Source: Actinomycetes bacterium (GTDB taxonomy: Bacteria; Actinomycetota; Humimicrobiia; Humimicrobiales; Humimicrobiaceae). Taken from it: DNA of 10,053 bases. The notes under the pieces were generated by a model. The model ran no database searches. It was not told where the DNA came from and was given only the letters and a program-made list of their open reading frames with translations. Location: NCBI GenBank assembly GCA_030609215.1, contig JAUWCR010000023.1, positions 1 to 10,053 on the forward strand, written 5' to 3'. The position numbers and the translations under genes were made by a program. Positions 5,990 to 10,053 of this stretch are shown here, piece after piece. Each line of letters starts with the position of its first letter. The first letter of the stretch is position 1.

Positions 5990-7117
5990 ATGTTTTATAA
6001 ACCTGATTGGGACAAAGCAAAAGAAAGGATTGAAGCTTTTTGGGCTAATGAGATCATTGATAGATGTTGTATTGCAGTTCTCTCACCTCGGAAGGATTCT
6101 AAAATGCCTCCATTTCCGGAACTCGAAGAGGGTCCTTGGTTATGGGGTTTGGAAAAATATTCCGAAGATGATGTTAAATCAATTGAAAAGTGGTGGATGG
6201 ATCCTGATGAGAATTATAAGCGTATGATCTTGTGGTTTGAAAACACATATTTTGGTGGTGAGGCAGCACCATCAACTTATATTGATTGGGGAGCCTCTGC
6301 ATTGGCTGCATTTTATGGTAGTAAGCCAATTTTTAAAAAAACAAGTGTTTGGTATCCCAAAGTAATCAATAACTGGGACTCATGGAGCTGGCATTTTGAA
6401 CCTATAGAAAATAAGTATTGGCAATCTATATTATCCATAACACGATATGCAATAGAACAAAACAGGGGAGATTATTTTATAGGAATACCAGAACTGGGTA
6501 CAGCAGGAGATGTATTATCTCTTATGAGAGGCATGGAGAATTTATTGGTTGACCTAATTGAGCTTCCAGAAAAAGTAAAAGAGGCTATTAATATATTAAC
6601 AAGGACATGGATAGACCTTCATGAAGAAATATATAAAATGATTATTAATATAAATGATGGTGGATGTATACTTGCGTGGATGAATTTATGGGCAAAAGGA
6701 AAACATGATCAGCTAGCATGTGATCTATCATCAGTATTGCCGCCTAAGATGTTTAAAGAATTTTTTATCCCAGAAATTGAGAAAGAAGGAAATTGGTGTG
6801 ATTATAGTACTTATCATTTAGATGGCCCAGATGCCATGAGGAATCATTTAGATACCCTTTTGGAAATTGATCAGATTGATAATATTGAATATACTCCGGG
6901 ATTTGGTTTACCACCTACATCTTCTCCAGAGTATATTCCAATATATAAGAAAATACAGAAAAAGGGCAAAAAATTATTTTTATTGGCCAAACCTAATGAG
7001 ATTAAGACTATTTTATCAGAATTATCTCCAAAAGGTTTATTTATTCATAGTTATGCTGATTCTGAAGAAGAAGCTGATGAGATTATAAAAGATGTAGGAA
7101 GATTATCAAGGAAATAA
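5990..7117 (+). CDS. Uroporphyrinogen decarboxylase-fold protein (methyltransferase-like), copy 1
   Basis: From the preferred ATG the protein has 375 residues, normal for this group. It begins FYKPDWDKAKERIEAFW and contains a central IPELGTAGDVLSLMRGMENLL segment, matching the LRGMENLLMDL-like helix of URO-D-fold proteins. The C-terminal region has H276-L-D-G followed by a GLFIHSYADSEEEADEI tail. In the zinc-dependent methyltransferases MtaA and MtbA the corresponding motif is H-x-C; here the cysteine position is aspartate. It is therefore unlikely to bind zinc in the classic way. True haem-pathway HemE is also unlikely, since there are no haem genes nearby and two relatives follow in the same orientation. 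Members of this subgroup occur in catabolic loci with unknown substrates. The frame is intact, unlike its two neighbours. The family call is solid; the activity is unknown. Confidence 0.85.
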   Translation: MFYKPDWDKAKERIEAFWANEIIDRCCIAVLSPRKDSKMPPFPELEEGPWLWGLEKYSEDDVKSIEKWWMDPDENYKRMILWFENTYFGGEAAPSTYIDWGASALAAFYGSKPIFKKTSVWYPKVINNWDSWSWHFEPIENKYWQSILSITRYAIEQNRGDYFIGIPELGTAGDVLSLMRGMENLLVDLIELPEKVKEAINILTRTWIDLHEEIYKMIININDGGCILAWMNLWAKGKHDQLACDLSSVLPPKMFKEFFIPEIEKEGNWCDYSTYHLDGPDAMRNHLDTLLEIDQIDNIEYTPGFGLPPTSSPEYIPIYKKIQKKGKKLFLLAKPNEIKTILSELSPKGLFIHSYADSEEEADEIIKDVGRLSRK

Positions 7118-7141
7118 ATTAGACTTTTAATTATTAAGCAT

Positions 7142-7227
7142 AAGAAGAGAGTACTAAATTAAATAAATGGTTAAATGGTTTTAGATGATAATCTGTTGAA
7201 ATCTTTCAAAATTATTCCTCTCTTCTT
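7142..7227. repeat. Spaced 10-bp inverted repeat enclosing a short palindrome
   Basis: AAGAAGAGAG at 7142-7151 is the exact reverse complement of 7218-7227. Between the arms lies the near-perfect palindrome TTGAAA-TC-TTTCAA (7196-7209). Both sit in the 200-bp gap before the second URO-D-fold gene. They could form an RNA structure in the leader or be regulator binding sites. The arms are purine/pyrimidine-biased, so chance is possible. The gap otherwise shows no gene. Confidence 0.35.
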
Positions 7228-7303
7228 CAGGTTATTGTTTATACAACGCTCTTAAAAGGGAATTAATTCTGGTTAACCTTAAAACTCATTTCCACAATTG
7301 AGA

Positions 7304-7311
7304 AAAGGAGG
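7304..7311 (+). promoter_or_regulatory. Ribosome binding site for the ATG at 7318
   Basis: AAAGGAGG lies six bases before an ATG whose first 13 or so codons match the expected N terminus of the second URO-D-fold gene. This places the true start at 7318 and exposes a frameshift soon after it. Confidence 0.8.
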
Positions 7312-7317
7312 CATAAT

Positions 7318-8360
7318 ATGATATATAAACAGAAGGTAGTAAATGTGGTAAAAAGAAAAAACAGGAATATTTGCCTACTCATATTTATTATACACCTGAA
7401 ATGGGAATAAAAATAAGAAGACTGCTGGCGATTGATGAAGGAAATATAGAACAGAAGTTGGATAATCATATCAAGTATTTACCTTTGAACGATAAAACAA
7501 AGATAGATAAAGAAAAAGGTATCCAGTATGATATTTGGGGAGTTGGCTGGGGCCAGGTGCTCACCGAAGTATTTCATATACGATATCATCCATTAATAAA
7601 TTCTGATGATATTAAGAAGTATAAGTTTCCCGAGGTCGAAGACAAATTACTAACAATAATGAGAGAGATAGGTGAAAAAGAAAGAGATAACTACTTCCTT
7701 TTATCTTTGCAGGATTGGACCCTTTTTGAAAGACTTTGGCTCCTTAAAGGGTTCGAAAATACATTAATGGATCTTTACAGTAATGAAAAAGAAATTAATT
7801 ATTTGCTTGATGGAATTACTGAATTTCATATAGAAATGTCAAAGAGAATTATTAAATTAGAAATTGTAGATGGTCTATATACAGGAGATGATTTTGGCAC
7901 ACAGAGAGGCATGGTAATGTCACCGGAGACTTGGAGGAAATTTTTTAAGGAGAGATATAAGAAGATTTGGAGAATTTACAAAGATAAGAATCTACCTGTT
8001 TTTCATCATTCCTGTGGAAATATAATAGAAATAATACCTGACTTGATAGAAATTGGTTTAGATGTGATTACCCCGGTTCAGCCTGAAGCTATGGATCCAG
8101 AGAAGTTATCAGAAGGATTTGGGGAAAAGTTATCTTTTCTGGGTGGAATAAGCACCCAAAATGTATTGCCTTTTGGAACACCGCAAGATGTAAGGAATGA
8201 AGTTATTGACCGAATAAGAGTGTTAGGTAGAAATAATGGATATATAATTTCTCCATCTCACGAAGTAACATCAGATTGCAAACCAGAAAACTTTCGTATG
8301 TTGATTTCAACACTCGGTGAATATAAAAGAGGTGAAATAAATACTTATAAAACAGATTAA
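7318..8360 (+). CDS. Uroporphyrinogen decarboxylase-fold methyltransferase-like protein, copy 2 (frameshifted near start)
   Basis: The ribosome binding site and ATG at 7318 begin MIYKQKVVNVVKRK, a typical N terminus of this family, but the frame is lost at an A6 run (7356-7361). The rest, with the segment PTHIYYTPEMGIKIRR, reads on in another frame from about 7362. One extra A restores a 347-residue protein. The C-terminal half holds GDDFGTQRGMVMSPETWRKF, then H231-S-C233 in FHHSCG and a later C321 (restored numbering), compatible with the H-x-C...C zinc site of MtaA/MtbA-type corrinoid methyltransferases. LSFLGGISTQNVLPFG and the VITPVQPEAMDP segment are also diagnostic. It would move a methyl group to or from a corrinoid or thiol carrier, but no corrinoid protein is in the window. 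If the shift is real, translation could only start poorly, at TTG 7371 or ATG 7401. Confidence 0.82.
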
Positions 8361-8437
8361 CAGTTTTTCTAAAATTATAAAAATTTTAATTAAATAATAA
8401 AGTATAAAATTAAAAGTTATATCAAGAGTAATAAACA

Positions 8438-8518
8438 ATGGTTTATAAATATATTATGTCAGCTGATATATTAGGTGGTTCTCGCCAATCTGGAATGAAA
8501 ACAATTGTCGAGAGGTAA
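8438..8518 (+). other. Possible short ORF or gene remnant in an intergenic gap
   Basis: An ATG at 8438 opens a 26-codon frame (beginning MVYKYIMSADILGGSRQSG) ending in TAA at 8516-8518. The same frame then stays open for ten more codons. A weak AAGAG lies about ten bases upstream. The composition looks more protein-like than the AT-rich flanks, but I do not recognise the peptide. It lies in the 233-bp gap between copies 2 and 3, which otherwise shows nothing clear. It may be a degraded gene start or chance. Confidence 0.2.
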
Positions 8519-8593
8519 TTTGGAGTATTAAGAAAATTTTTAAAATAATATTTATGTGTGATATTAAGTAAAGATAAAAAAAGATAAACCATT

Positions 8594-9655
8594 ATGAATT
8601 CTATAGAAAGAGTATTAACAGCGATAAATTTAAAAGAATCTGATAGAATCCCTCTTTTCTTAGAGGTTGTTTCGGAATTGGAACAGGAACTTTATGAAAA
8701 ATACAGATTAAAGGGGAATGAACTTTTTACTTTTTTAGGTAATGATATTGTAAGTTGCGCAATTGGTGTAGCGGATTCGTGGGGGCAAATGTTAAATAGT
8801 AGTGATGAAGTTGATGAATGGGGAATTGGATATAGAACAGTTAAACATAGAAATGGGATTTATGCTGAAATGATTTATAGGCCACCAGAAAAAGCTTCAT
8901 TAAAGGATTTGAAAAATTATAAAGTTCCAGATCACGAGGATGAAGAAAGATATTCTGGAGTTATAAAATTAAAGGAGAAATTTGGGGATATGCATGCTGT
9001 TATGGTCGATCTTTCATGCACATTTTTTGAGCTGTCCTGGTATCTGAGAGGAATGGAAAATCTACCTATGGATATGTATGGAAATAAGAATTTTGTAAAT
9101 TATTTAATGGATAAAATTTTGGAGTTTTATATTCCTGCTGCTAAAAAGCTAGCAAAGATTGGTGTTGATATAATCTGGATTGGCGATGATGTAGGTATGC
9201 AAACAGGGATGATTATGTCACCTGAAATGTTTAGAGAATTTCTTAAAGAAAGATATAGATTGCTGATTAATGAAGTTAAAAGATTAAATAAGAATGTAAA
9301 AATAGCTTTCCATAGTGATGGTTATATTACCCCAATAATAGGTGATTTGATCGAAGTGGGGGTTGATATATTAAACCCTGTCCAGCCAAAATGTATGGAT
9401 CCTGCAGAAATAAAATAAAAGTTTGTAGGTAGATTATGTTTTATGGGGACAATAGATGAACAGGAAACACTTCCTTTTGGAACAATAGATAATTTAAAGA
9501 AAGAGATTTTAGAAAGGGTAACAACAGTTGGTTATAATGGGGGTCTGATTTTAGGACCGACACATAATGTTCAAAATGATACAAGTATTGAAAAGGTTGA
9601 ATGTTTTTTCAATTATGCAAAGGAAATTGGAAAGTATCCTATGAAAGATAAATAA
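8594..9655 (+). pseudogene. Uroporphyrinogen decarboxylase-fold methyltransferase-like protein, copy 3, interrupted by an in-frame stop
   Basis: The frame starts MNSIERVLTAINLKESDRIP, a textbook N terminus of this family, and stops at TAA 9416-9418 after 274 residues. The same frame continues directly after the stop as KFVGRLCFMGTIDEQETLPFG and ends at 9655, so a single base change separates two halves of one protein of about 353 residues. Family features are the LRGMENLPMDMY helix, WIGDDVGMQTGMIMSPEMFREF, H240-S-D-G in the place of the H-x-C zinc motif, and NPVQPKCMDPAEIK just before the stop. It resembles copy 2 most, especially across the MSPE to MDP region. The aspartate form of the motif suggests no classic zinc site. 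The downstream ATG at 9443 has no ribosome binding site, so the second half is not a separate gene. The truncated product would lack the last part of the TIM barrel and is probably inactive. Confidence 0.85.
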
Positions 9656-9712
9656 AGTTTTTAATAATAATTTGCAGAGTAGTAAAATAAAAGTAAAAAA
9701 AGAAAGGATTTT

Positions 9713-10053
9713 ATGATAAATAACAAAGGAGATCTATTTATAGAAGAAAGACAAGATAAAATTGTTAAATATATAGAGAAAGTTGAAAAAGCCACTATAG
9801 AAGAGATTATGAGTCTTCTAAAAATATCCAGGTCTACTGTTAGAAGAGACTTAATGGATCTTGAGAGGAAAAACTTGATAATTAGAACCAGAGGCGGAGC
9901 TTTAAAGAAAAAATATTTTAAATATGAATTTTCTTTAAATGAGAAAAAAGATCTAAACTTGGATAAAAAGAAGAAAATAGCACAAATTACTAAGAGATTC
10001 ATTAATGAAGGAGACATTATATATATAAGTGGTGGTACTACAACATTGGAACT
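9713..10053 (+). CDS. DeoR-family transcriptional regulator, N-terminal part (runs off the window)
   Basis: The ATG at 9713 follows AAAGGA at 9703-9708. The frame is open to the window edge, giving 113 residues of a protein usually about 250 long. It has a DeoR helix-turn-helix: FIEERQDKIVKYIEKVEKA, EEIMSLLKIS and the recognition segment RSTVRRDLMDLERKNLIIRTRGG, followed by the start of the sensor domain with GDIIYISGGTTTLE, the phosphate-binding-type loop of the family. It is closely similar to the broken regulator at 4000-5793 along its whole visible length, and has no frameshift at the positions where the other has one. It probably represses the URO-D-fold genes or genes downstream of the window, in response to a phosphorylated metabolite; that is inference from the family. 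Confidence 0.88.
   Translation, partial: MINNKGDLFIEERQDKIVKYIEKVEKATIEEIMSLLKISRSTVRRDLMDLERKNLIIRTRGGALKKKYFKYEFSLNEKKDLNLDKKKKIAQITKRFINEGDIIYISGGTTTLE

Noticed and set aside
6030..7088. Short plus-strand frames inside copy 1
   Set aside because: They overlap a complete family-matching gene in another frame and have no recognisable features.
7118..7317. Cobalamin riboswitch before copy 2
   Set aside because: No B12-box-like sequence or matching stem arrangement was visible; only a simple spaced inverted repeat is present.
7263..7469. Minus-strand frame of 68 codons across the start of copy 2
   Set aside because: It overlaps the ribosome binding site and N terminus of copy 2 and is a low-complexity antisense product.
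9416..9418. Stop-codon recoding (selenocysteine or pyrrolysine) in copy 3
   Set aside because: The codon is TAA, not TGA or TAG, and TAA ends the other genes in the window.
9443..9655. A separate small gene after the stop in copy 3
   Set aside because: It is in the same frame as copy 3, continues its family similarity without a gap, and has no ribosome binding site.
5990..9655. Haem-pathway hemE for the URO-D-fold genes
   Set aside because: Three divergent copies side by side, the variable H-x-C/D motif and the catabolic neighbours fit the methyltransferase-like branch, not a housekeeping decarboxylase.
9661..10017. Minus-strand frame of 118 codons near the window end
   Set aside because: It is the antisense of the DeoR regulator. 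Its phenylalanine, leucine and serine-rich make-up is what results from reading lysine-rich AT-rich coding sequence backwards.
1..10053. CRISPR array or defence system
   Set aside because: No regularly spaced direct repeats and no nuclease, toxin-antitoxin or other defence gene signatures were found.

Overview
The window is AT-rich, with long A and T runs, TAA at every clear gene end, strong AGGAGG-type ribosome binding sites and gene families typical of fermentative anaerobes. This suggests a low-GC anaerobic bacterium of the Firmicutes type (clostridial or halanaerobial). The sequence alone does not fix the species. All convincing genes are on the + strand.

Layout. (1) 1-329: no intact gene. 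It holds three compact hairpins and the tail of an unidentified reading frame, and may be the remnant of an IS200/IS605-type element. (2) 330-3984: a tight pair, an MmgE/PrpD-family protein and a 749-residue FAD-dependent oxidoreductase, 19 bp apart. (3) 4000-5793: a DeoR-family regulator that follows the pair by 15 bp. It is split after its helix-turn-helix by a complete 1.02-kb IS1595-type insertion sequence (4141-5162) with perfect 25-bp ends and an 8-bp target duplication. The regulator also carries two one-base frameshifts in homopolymers. (4) 5990-9655: three consecutive, divergent proteins of the uroporphyrinogen decarboxylase (URO-D)/corrinoid methyltransferase fold. The first is intact, the second is frameshifted near its start, and the third is cut by an in-frame TAA. 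(5) 9713-end: the start of a second, intact DeoR regulator closely similar to the broken one.

How the parts may work together (inference). This looks like a catabolic accessory locus. The MmgE/PrpD and FAD proteins probably handle a small carboxylated or hydroxylated substrate. The URO-D-fold proteins may act in methyl transfer or demethylation, although no corrinoid protein lies in the window. The two DeoR proteins would act as local repressors sensing a phosphorylated intermediate. Four separate lesions (three single-base losses in A or T runs, one nonsense codon) plus the insertion sequence mean that either the locus is decaying or the assembly has homopolymer errors. The insertion itself is well supported. 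I found no CRISPR array, tRNA, rRNA or clearly new defence system.
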